64,000 nucleotides of DNA from Rhodocyclales bacterium (lineage in GTDB: Bacteria > Pseudomonadota > Gammaproteobacteria > Burkholderiales > Rhodocyclaceae). Every line of letters begins with the position of its first letter. Position 1 is the first letter of the stretch. Shown here one piece after another: positions 57,538 through 64,000 of the stretch. The notes under the pieces are model-generated. The model saw nothing but the letters and a program-made list of their open reading frames with translations, was not told the origin of the DNA and ran no database searches. The DNA is taken from contig JAQGMF010000027.1 of assembly GCA_028292505.1 (NCBI GenBank), positions 1-64,000 of the forward strand, read 5' to 3'. The position numbers were made by a program, and so were the translations under genes.

Positions 57538-58293
57538 TCAACAGGCACGTTGTGCAGTGATGAAGACAACATCGTAGGTCAACGGCAAGCCCGCAGCCTC
57601 ACGCAGTGAATGGTAGTAAGCCTCGGCGCGGCGAAAACCTTGCACGCCATAGAGGCCCGGCGGGCGCGGCTTGCCGACAACGTGCGCACCGAGCGTCTTG
57701 ATGTCGCGCAGCATCGTGCGCAGGTCCGAAGCGTAGGCCACGAAATCCTTGCATTGAATCTCGATGCCGTCGAAGCCAGCAGCAGTGAGCTGTGCCGCAT
57801 AACTCGTTGCCGGCATGAAGCGGCGTACATGCTCGATGTTGTCCGCGTGGCGAAAGGCTGCGCGCAACTCTCCCAGCGTGGCAGGCCCGAGGGTCGCGAC
57901 GGCGAGCGTGCCGCCGGGTTGCAGTACGCGCGCCGCTTCCGCGATGGCGTAGCTGGCGTCCGCCCATTGCCAGGCGAGGCTGGAATAGTAGAGTGCAACG
58001 CACGCGCTCCGCAACGGCAGCGCTTCGATATCGCCACAGATATTTTCACCACTCAATGCCAATAGCATGGGTACGGCATGATCGAGTGCGAGGCAGGCTG
58101 TGCCCAGCGCACGAAATTTCTCCGTTGCATAGCCAGTGCCGCTGCCCGCATCGAGCGCCATGCCGACTGTTGCCGGACACTTTGCCAGCAGTGCATCGGC
58201 GATGCAGCGTTGGATGTGCGCGACGCTGTCGTAACGCAACGCCGCTTTGCCGAAGGCCGCGCGAATGGCGCGCTTTTCCGGATCAGGCTGCAT
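57538..58293 (-). CDS. bioC: Malonyl-ACP O-methyltransferase
   Basis: 251 residues. SAM motif DAGSGTGYAT (about 48-57), SLAWQWADA and a C-terminal SYAAQLTAAGFDGIEIQ block typical of BioC. It methylates malonyl-ACP to start pimeloyl chain building in the fatty acid pathway. Begins 11 bases inside bioH. Confidence 0.93.
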   Translation of the reverse strand: MQPDPEKRAIRAAFGKAALRYDSVAHIQRCIADALLAKCPATVGMALDAGSGTGYATEKFRALGTACLALDHAVPMLLALSGENICGDIEALPLRSACVALYYSSLAWQWADASYAIAEAARVLQPGGTLAVATLGPATLGELRAAFRHADNIEHVRRFMPATSYAAQLTAAGFDGIEIQCKDFVAYASDLRTMLRDIKTLGAHVVGKPRPPGLYGVQGFRRAEAYYHSLREAAGLPLTYDVVFITAQRAC

Positions 58294-58993
58294 GCATGAA
58301 TTCCTCGATACGCTGGGCGACAGCCACGGGCTGCGACAGGAAGGCCGCGTGACCGACGCCGGGCATGATGAATGTTTCGCAGCCCGACCAGCGATGCGCC
58401 AACCATTCGGTCGCGCCCTCCGGTATCAGCACGTCTTGCTCTCCGTGGATGAGCAGACAACGCAAGGAAACGGATGGCAACGCGCCGCGCAAGTCGCTTT
58501 GTTCGAGCAGTCGCAAGCCATGCGCGAGCGCGCTGGCATTTTTTTGCGGGTCCGCAAGATTACTGTGCAGAGCCGCGCCGACATTGGCGCGTTCGCTATC
58601 GCCAAGGACTTGCAAGGCCACGAAGCGCTCCATAGTACGTAGCGGGTCTTTGAGGAAATTTGTGCGAAATGCCGTTGTCGTTTCTACATCGAGTCCATGT
58701 TGCCAGTCGTTGCGCTTGACGAAGCTCGGTGTCGCCGCGAACAGGATCAGCCGCGAGATGTGCTGCGGGGCGCGCGCAGCGATGGCCATGGCCAACATGG
58801 CGCCGAGCGACCAGCCACACAGGACGGCGCCGGCGGGTATTGCGTCGAGCAGGCTCGCTGCCCAATCGTCGAGCGAGCCTTCACTGGACAACAGCTCGAG
58901 TGCCAGTGTTTCGCTTTCGAGCTGCGCCTGCAGCGGTGCCCACACACCGGGTGTAAGTCCCCAGCCGTGCAATAGGACAAGAGGCGCCGTCAT
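58283..58993 (-). CDS. bioH: Pimeloyl-ACP methyl ester carboxylesterase
   Basis: 236-residue alpha/beta hydrolase. Oxyanion region LLHGWGL, nucleophile S62 in GWSLGAM, acid in HGEQDVLIP and histidine in GVGHAAFL. Removes the methyl group added by BioC, ending chain elongation. The start codon overlaps the bioF stop (ATGA). Confidence 0.94.
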   Translation of the reverse strand: MTAPLVLLHGWGLTPGVWAPLQAQLESETLALELLSSEGSLDDWAASLLDAIPAGAVLCGWSLGAMLAMAIAARAPQHISRLILFAATPSFVKRNDWQHGLDVETTTAFRTNFLKDPLRTMERFVALQVLGDSERANVGAALHSNLADPQKNASALAHGLRLLEQSDLRGALPSVSLRCLLIHGEQDVLIPEGATEWLAHRWSGCETFIMPGVGHAAFLSQPVAVAQRIEEFMHAA

Positions 58994-60183
58994 GTGACAC
59001 GCGCGTTCAGCGCCGAGAGTTGTTCGCCGAGCGCCGCCGTCAGTTGGTCGACCTGCGCCAGGCTGTGGGCGGCCGACAGCGAGACGCGCAGGCGTGCACT
59101 ACCTGCGGGTACAGTCGGCGGGCGGATGGCTGGCGTCCAGATATCGCGTTCGAGAAGCGCTGCGGCAATGTCCATGGTGGCGGCGTTGTCGCCAATGACA
59201 ACGGGTTGAATCGGTGTGGTGGATGGCATCAGGCGTTCGGCGTATGGCGCCATGCCATCGCGAAAACGTGCGATGAGCGCGCTCAGGTGCCGGCGTCTGT
59301 CATCGGCATTCTCGATCAGCTCAAGCGAATTGAGCAGGATGTGAGCCTGCATCGGCGGCATGGCGGTAGTGAAAATATAAGAACGGGATTTCTGCAGCAG
59401 CCATTCGATCAAGGTGCGACTGCCCGCGACGAATGCGCCGGCAACACCCGCAGCCTTGCCAAGCGTGCCCATCAGAATTATGCGATCGGCATATAAGCCG
59501 GCCTCGGCGAGACTGCCATGCCCGCGTGGCCCCAGCACGCCGAAGCCATGCGCATCATCGACCAGAAGCCAGGCATCGTGCCGTTCGGCAAGTTCCAGCA
59601 GACTTGGCAGGGGCGCGATGTCACCATCCATGCTGAAGACGGCGTCGGTTGCGATCAGCTTGTAGCGCGCAGAAGATGCATTTAGCATATCTGCCAGCGC
59701 CGCCATGTCGTTGTGTGGATAGCGGCGCATCGTGGCACGCGACAGCAGTGCACCGTCGACGAGCGAAGCGTGATTGAGGCGGTCGCCGAAGATCTCGTCA
59801 TTGCGTCCGAGCAGGGCCGGCATGATCGCGATATTGGCCATGTAGCCGGTCGAAAAGACTAGCGCTGCTTCGCAACCGACAAAACGTGCGAGCTCATCCT
59901 CCAATGCCTCGTGCACAGCCGAGTGCCCACTCACCAGGTGCGACGCACCAGCGCCCACACCCCAGCGCCGCGCACCTTCTGCGGCCGCCTCGACCAGTTG
60001 CGGATGGTTGGCCAGACCGAGATAATCGTTGCTCGCAAACGCAAGTACCTGCCGCCCGTTCAGAGTGACCTGTGACGCGCATGGCGACTCGGTCGTCCTG
60101 CGGCGCCGGCGCAGTGACGCCGTGTCGATGTCGGCTAGGGCGTCGCGTAAATTTACCAGCAACGGGGATCGTGTATTAGGCAC
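58990..60183 (-). CDS. bioF: 8-amino-7-oxononanoate synthase
   Basis: 397-residue PLP enzyme joining pimeloyl-ACP and alanine. PLP lysine K243 in MGTLGKAAGVAG; FASNDYLGLANHPQLVEAA, VDDAHGFGVLG and FSMDGDIAPLP are family blocks. GTG start without a clear Shine-Dalgarno. First gene of the minus-strand bio cluster; the 206-base gap to the divergent TRAP receptor must contain its promoter. No palindrome like the BirA operator of E. coli is evident. Confidence 0.95.
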   Translation of the reverse strand: MPNTRSPLLVNLRDALADIDTASLRRRRRTTESPCASQVTLNGRQVLAFASNDYLGLANHPQLVEAAAEGARRWGVGAGASHLVSGHSAVHEALEDELARFVGCEAALVFSTGYMANIAIMPALLGRNDEIFGDRLNHASLVDGALLSRATMRRYPHNDMAALADMLNASSARYKLIATDAVFSMDGDIAPLPSLLELAERHDAWLLVDDAHGFGVLGPRGHGSLAEAGLYADRIILMGTLGKAAGVAGAFVAGSRTLIEWLLQKSRSYIFTTAMPPMQAHILLNSLELIENADDRRRHLSALIARFRDGMAPYAERLMPSTTPIQPVVIGDNAATMDIAAALLERDIWTPAIRPPTVPAGSARLRVSLSAAHSLAQVDQLTAALGEQLSALNARVT

Positions 60184-60389
60184 TGTGGTGGAGAAACGAA
60201 GAGGAGGCAGGTGTCGCTAGCGATTTTATCGCGGATACGGAAAGGCGACGTGTTGCTGTGCGTCGCAATAAGCATGAGATTCGTGCATTTTGCTCGGTTT
60301 TGTCGCTGCAGCGTATGCTATGGTCTAGGGACATTGTCATAAATACAGTGGCGCCCTGAGTAAGGGTAAGCCCGCAGAAGAGGAAATAT

Positions 60390-61406
60390 ATGGCACGTGC
60401 TATCAGTTGTTCTGCTGTTGTTCGGCCAATGCATAAAATGCTGAATGCATGTTCAATTGCCATCACCTTGGCAATGTGCGGCAGCGCTTTTGGCGCCACG
60501 ACCTTCGTTTCCGCCGACGTGCAAAAACCCGATCATCCGGTAGTGAAAGCGGTCCAGCATCTTTCCGAACTGATCGCGACACGCTCGAACAACGATATGG
60601 CGATCCAGGTCAAAGCCAACGGCGAACTTGGGACCGAACCGGAAGTACTGGCCAAGCTGCGCAATGGTTCGCTAGACATGGGTCGCGTCAGCCTGGGCGT
60701 GCTGGCCGACACGGTGCCGTCCGCGAAGCTGATGAGCCTGCCTTACTTGTTCCGCTCACGCGATCACCTATGGACCGTATTGCACGGAGATTTCGGCGGA
60801 CGCTTGGAAAGCGAAATACAGAAGAGCGGTGTCGTGCTGATCATGTACCTGGATAGTGGCACACGCAATTTCTATGCAAAAAAACCAATTCGCAATCGCG
60901 ACGACTTCAAGGAGCTGAAATTTCGCGTGCAACCCTCGGCGATCTATAAGGACTTGATCACCTCGCTCGGTGGCACGCCCGTCGTGATTCCTTACGACAA
61001 GATTGCTGAGTCACTCAAGGACGGGGACATCGATGGCGCAGAAAACAATATCGTTTCCTATGTCAGCGCCGAGCATTACAAATATGCGCGCTATCTGAGC
61101 CTCGACGAGCATTCGATGGTGCCTGACGTATTGCTCATGTCGAAGAAAGCGTGGAATAAATTGAATCCTGGGCAGCAGGATTTGATCAAGGTTGCCAGCC
61201 TGGAGAACGAAGACTTCATGGCCAAGCTTTGGCAGGAAAAGGAACGCGAGGCACTCACGTTTGCGAAGAAAAACGGTGTGACCGTGATCAACAAGTCGCA
61301 ACTCGCGATGACCGGCATCGAGTCCTTTGCCATCAGGCTATATACGCAATACGTGAAGGACCCCAAGGACCTGGATACCGTATTGCAGATCGTCAGTACC
61401 AAGTAG
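60390..61406 (+). CDS. TRAP transporter substrate-binding protein (DctP family)
   Basis: 338 residues. Signal peptide, 1-36 from this start or shorter from an internal Met (residue 14 or 17). DctP core with GELGTEPEVLAKLRNGSLDMGRVSLGVLAD, SLPYLFRSRDH and the carboxylate-binding LKFRVQPSAIYKDLITSLGGTPVVIPYDKIAESLKDGDIDGAENN. A periplasmic receptor for organic acids. Good Shine-Dalgarno (AGAGGAAA) before ATG 60390. No dctQ or dctM membrane genes follow; the next gene is on the other strand. Confidence 0.9.
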   Translation: MARAISCSAVVRPMHKMLNACSIAITLAMCGSAFGATTFVSADVQKPDHPVVKAVQHLSELIATRSNNDMAIQVKANGELGTEPEVLAKLRNGSLDMGRVSLGVLADTVPSAKLMSLPYLFRSRDHLWTVLHGDFGGRLESEIQKSGVVLIMYLDSGTRNFYAKKPIRNRDDFKELKFRVQPSAIYKDLITSLGGTPVVIPYDKIAESLKDGDIDGAENNIVSYVSAEHYKYARYLSLDEHSMVPDVLLMSKKAWNKLNPGQQDLIKVASLENEDFMAKLWQEKEREALTFAKKNGVTVINKSQLAMTGIESFAIRLYTQYVKDPKDLDTVLQIVSTK

Positions 61407-61415
61407 ACGACGGCA

Positions 61416-62042
61416 TCAAGCCGAAGTGGTCTCGCGTGCATCGAAGCGCTTGCGATACCAGAGCGTCCACACCAGCAACATGCCAATCAAGCCATAACTA
61501 ACGAAGGGCGACAGGACAAGAAATCGCTCGGGCGTCCAGTGCCACGCCAACCAGCCGCGCAATAGTGCCTCGGCTGTGAGCCCGGCGCCCCATCCCCATG
61601 TGATTCCGCGCAGCATTTTTTGCGATTCTAGTTGGCACCACCATTCATCAAAGCTGCCGGCCCCGTCTTCGACGTTTTGACGCTCCGCCATAGCACGGGC
61701 CAGATAATAGACAAGCGGGCGCCCAAACGGAGCTGACAGGAGAAACGCGATGCCGATCAGCCCCGAGATCAGCGATTCTCGTACCAGCAACAATTTCGGA
61801 TTGCCGCCTAGTAACAGAGCAAACAGAGACAAGCCGATACCGGCTAGGATCATTATGCTCAATGCATCGAGCCGCTTATGGCGAATCAGTTCGGCACAAC
61901 TCCACGCCAAAGGTGGCAGCGCCGAAGCCAGCAGACCGCCAAATTCTCCCCAATACGGCAGCGCGAGCTTGTAGGCAAGCCACGGCAGCACGAGGTTGAA
62001 TGTCAGATCGAGCGCAAGATGCAGGTGCTTCCGAGTGATCAT
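61416..62042 (-). CDS. VC0807-family membrane protein
   Basis: 208 residues with five or six hydrophobic segments. DLTFNLVLPWLAYKLALPYWGE and ALPPLAWSCAELIRHKRLDALSIMILAGIGLSL match the pattern of the uncharacterised VC0807 family. ATG 62042 is preferred to the TTG four codons earlier. Convergent with the TRAP receptor (nine bases apart). Function unknown. Confidence 0.72.
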   Translation of the reverse strand: MITRKHLHLALDLTFNLVLPWLAYKLALPYWGEFGGLLASALPPLAWSCAELIRHKRLDALSIMILAGIGLSLFALLLGGNPKLLLVRESLISGLIGIAFLLSAPFGRPLVYYLARAMAERQNVEDGAGSFDEWWCQLESQKMLRGITWGWGAGLTAEALLRGWLAWHWTPERFLVLSPFVSYGLIGMLLVWTLWYRKRFDARETTSA

Positions 62043-62063
62043 CAATATGCTCAAGTGACGGGC

Positions 62064-62091
62064 AAGAAAAAAGCCGGTTACAAACCGGCTT
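62064..62091 (-). terminator. Intrinsic terminator of the cupin gene
   Basis: On the minus strand, AAGCCGGTT and AACCGGCTT (62091-62071) with a three-base loop, followed by six T. It lies 19 bases past the cupin stop and before the VC0807 gene. Confidence 0.9.
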
Positions 62092-62109
62092 CTTGCATTC
62101 GTGACTTCC

Positions 62110-62436
62110 TTATTTTTCCAGGAAATCCAGGCGCTGCGGTGTAAAGGTATCCAGCAACACGCCTTTCTTGGTGCAGACGCAGCCGTGCATCACGCCAGAT
62201 TTCTTGTAGAGGGTATCACCTGTCTTGACCATCTTCGTCTCATCGCCAATGGTGAACCTGAATTCCCCCGACAACACGTAAGTGAGCTGCTCATGCGGGT
62301 GATTATGCAGCGGCCCGATGGCGCCTTCTTCAAAATGCACTTCCACCTGCATCAGGCTACCGTCATGCGCCAGGATCTTACGGCTGACACCATCGCCCAG
62401 ATCTTCGATAGGGCGTTCATCGCTATACACAAACAT
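62110..62436 (-). CDS. Cupin-domain protein
   Basis: 108-residue single beta-barrel. Metal motif GPLHNHPHEQLTYVLSGEFRFTIG (three His, one Glu) and second motif near KKSGVMHGCV. Short cupins of this kind are regulators or sugar/pectin-metabolite enzymes; no specific role can be read here. It lies 145 bases downstream of the repeat-protein gene on the same strand, with its own terminator. Confidence 0.85.
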   Translation of the reverse strand: MFVYSDERPIEDLGDGVSRKILAHDGSLMQVEVHFEEGAIGPLHNHPHEQLTYVLSGEFRFTIGDETKMVKTGDTLYKKSGVMHGCVCTKKGVLLDTFTPQRLDFLEK

Positions 62437-62581
62437 GGTTCAAATACCTCGTTCTAATAGTTTTGGCATTTTACACATGAGTTGCCTGACATGCGAGACC
62501 CGCTCCCAGTAAGAAGGTCAGCAACGTGAATTCCTTTTCTCGGTCTCAAAGAAACGAAATGTGACGGTGGCATCGTTCGGG

Positions 62582-63958
62582 TCACATGAGCAGCCACACT
62601 GCAACGCCAAGCAGCAGGACGAAGACCAGCCCGATTGCGAGCCAGGCCCGCCATGCAGGAAATCTCTTGGAAGCCTTGCCATCGCCCCCTGATGCGGGCG
62701 TTTCTTCATAGATAACCGTTTCCTCGCTGGAGGAGGAGGGTGCCTGTTGGCTTTGTGGGGTCCTTGAGATCGGTGCTGCTTGCTTGGCAGGCACAGAAAG
62801 AGCATGGCCGCAACGTCGGCAGTAAACGCGCTTGGGCTGCTTGTCGCCACAGGTGGGACACTGCACTTCCTGCACTGGGGCAGCTTCCGGCACAGGGCGG
62901 CGCGCAGGCAGAGGCGCAGCGTTGGCCAGCTGTTCGTCAGAAGCCGGTGACAAATAATCTGCAATGTTGTCCGACGCTCCGATCAAGGTTTTTTCCGGAT
63001 CGTAGGCAGCATCTGGAGTTCTCCCTGCAGCGGCCGGTGGCAATTTCTGATTGGAGCGGACGATGATTGTCGGCTGCGCCGCGGCCGAATGTCGAGGCGG
63101 TACAATCATGGTCGCATCCGATGACGACCCGCGTTTTGGCGGGACGATCATCGTCGGTTCTGAAGATGCGGAATGACGGGGAGGCACAATCATCGTTGGC
63201 TCGGCCGCGGCTCCGCGACATGGCGGCACAATCATGGTGGGTTCTGAAGCTGCACTATGCCTCGGCGGTACCACCATTGTTGGCTCCGAGGACGATGCAC
63301 TGGGAGGCGGGCGAACGATCATGGTGGGATCGGAAGCGCCATGGCGAGATGGCACAATCATTCCCGGCTGTGAAGCGGACGATGTACCGCGCGACACCAC
63401 GATGGTCGGTTCCTGCGACGCGTTGTTGTTACGAGGAGGAACGATAAGGGTCGGCTCGGAGCCGGCAGCCGCATTGGAGGCTGTGCTGTTTGTTTGCATC
63501 TCATTGAGATGCCGCTGCGAAATGGCGATCGTCGGCTGCGACCACCGTTGCGGCGATGGCGGGTCTTCCCGCATAGAGGCGATCTGTGTTTTCAACGGAT
63601 CGAAGGCAGGCTTGTCGCGCGACGTGACCCGTTGCGGTTCAGTTCTCCATGGAGGCCGGGCGCTTGTCACGTCGGCAGGTGCGATTGGCGCGGTAGTTTC
63701 CGGCGGCGTGGGTTTCGCTTGCTTGACCGTTTCAGGCTCGACCGAAACGAGCATGCCGATTCGCTGAAGTTCAGTCAGATAGCGTTGGGCGATATCCTCG
63801 GTCAAGCCCTTTTTCAGGACAGCACGCGTGCCAGAAAAAAGGCGGTCAAGCTGTTCAGGAGCCGCCTTGAGGCGCCGTGCTGCACTTGCCTTGACTGCTG
63901 CAAGATCGAAACCATCGAGCAATTCACCTTTGAAGACGATTTGAAACAGCGACGACAT
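62582..63958 (-). CDS. Membrane protein with Thr-Met-Ile-Val repeats and zinc ribbon
   Basis: 458 residues. N-terminal domain (1-75; FQIVFKGELLDGFDLAAVK...LDRLFSGTRAVLKKGLTEDIAQRY) of a type I have seen ahead of membrane proteins but cannot name. Residues 168-300 hold ten units of about 14 residues around P-T-M-I-V-P-P-R, with Thr at 170, 185, 212, 227, 241, 255, 269, 283 and 297 and Gly in the third unit. Isolated relatives lie at 143, 324 and 414. A zinc ribbon follows (C367, C370, C380, C383), then a Ser/Gln linker and a C-terminal membrane helix (437-457). The soluble part is probably cytoplasmic. The regular Thr-x-x-Val spacing suggests multi-site phosphorylation and FHA binding, which is inference. 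No kinase or FHA gene is visible before the window ends. Confidence 0.85.
   Translation of the reverse strand: MSSLFQIVFKGELLDGFDLAAVKASAARRLKAAPEQLDRLFSGTRAVLKKGLTEDIAQRYLTELQRIGMLVSVEPETVKQAKPTPPETTAPIAPADVTSARPPWRTEPQRVTSRDKPAFDPLKTQIASMREDPPSPQRWSQPTIAISQRHLNEMQTNSTASNAAAGSEPTLIVPPRNNNASQEPTIVVSRGTSSASQPGMIVPSRHGASDPTMIVRPPPSASSSEPTMVVPPRHSAASEPTMIVPPCRGAAAEPTMIVPPRHSASSEPTMIVPPKRGSSSDATMIVPPRHSAAAQPTIIVRSNQKLPPAAAGRTPDAAYDPEKTLIGASDNIADYLSPASDEQLANAAPLPARRPVPEAAPVQEVQCPTCGDKQPKRVYCRRCGHALSVPAKQAAPISRTPQSQQAPSSSSEETVIYEETPASGGDGKASKRFPAWRAWLAIGLVFVLLLGVAVWLLM
63059..63457 (-). repeat. In-gene tandem repeat, about 42 bases x 10
   Basis: The coding repeats for the Thr-Met-Ile-Val units are degenerate at DNA level (GGCACAATCAT, GGTACCACCATTG and similar on the plus strand) but keep a 39-45-base period in frame. 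Confidence 0.8.
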
Positions 63959-64000
63959 TTAATCCCCCGGTGAGCCTGGATATTTCTCGAATAAAGTAAT

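Noticed and set aside
60184-60389. BirA-type operator between bioF and the TRAP receptor
   Set aside because: I looked for a TTGTAAACC-like inverted repeat as in E. coli and did not find one.
63059-63457. CRISPR array
   Set aside because: The period of about 42 bases is in frame within a coding sequence and the units are degenerate without constant repeats and variable spacers.

Overview
The window is a densely packed stretch of bacterial chromosome, almost certainly from a betaproteobacterium of the order Burkholderiales. The best guess is an Oxalobacteraceae-like organism, judged from protein style and synteny only. The evidence is the run truA-trpF-trpB-trpA-accD-folC-dedD-cvpA-purF-metZ, the rpsA-ihfB-lapA-lapB-ugd-rfaE1-hldD block, a DUF2863 gene, and a G/C-rich third codon position that leaves long spurious antisense frames. 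It is a housekeeping region. I see no rRNA, tRNA, CRISPR array, prophage or insertion sequence.

Layout, left to right. (1) 1-7.5 kb: end of rpsA, ihfB and a terminator, then envelope genes lapA-lapB-ugd-rfaE1-hldD (LPS quality control, UDP-glucuronate, heptose) and a ComEA-like protein with a lysine/alanine tail. (2) 7.6-14 kb: ferredoxin fdxA and an AddB/AddA-like helicase-nuclease pair for double-strand-break repair. (3) 14.1-18.8 kb: a CBS protein, a FadD-like acyl-CoA ligase, then acetolactate synthase ilvBN preceded by a valine-rich leader peptide (ivbL) and an attenuator. (4) 18.8-25.2 kb: cydAB (minus strand), aroC, an M48 lipoprotein protease, a small membrane protein and asd. (5) 25.4-38.5 kb: fimV, truA, trpFBA, accD, folC, dedD, cvpA, purF, metZ. 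(6) 38.6-42.7 kb: brnTA toxin-antitoxin, hexose-6-phosphate epimerase, a protein with three YbjQ domains, tag and a GNAT enzyme. (7) 42.8-48.8 kb: citramalate synthase cimA, an XRE regulator and leuCDB. (8) 48.8-52.2 kb: the divergent ppsR/ppsA pair. (9) 52.6-55.6 kb: M23 peptidase, coiled-coil membrane protein, bactofilin, NfeD and a secreted SNase-like protein. (10) 55.6-60.2 kb, minus strand: DUF2863 downstream of bioF-bioH-bioC-bioD. (11) 60.4-64 kb: an orphan TRAP receptor, a VC0807-type membrane protein, a cupin, and a zinc-ribbon membrane protein with ten roughly 14-residue repeats centred on Thr-Met-Ile-Val.

Several genes form one branched-chain network: cimA and leuCDB give 2-oxobutyrate and leucine, ilvBN makes acetohydroxy acids, and the ivbL leader would tie ilvBN to charged valine tRNA. 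ppsA/ppsR, asd, aroC, trp, purF, metZ and bio round out a biosynthetic region.

The most notable observations are the ivbL-type attenuator ahead of ilvBN, the Thr-x-x-Val repeat protein at the right edge, dRS3-like palindromes in paired 28-30 bp inverted copies inside two operons, a brnTA promoter that predicts a leaderless toxin mRNA, and a glutamate at the position of the catalytic Asp60 in TrpA.
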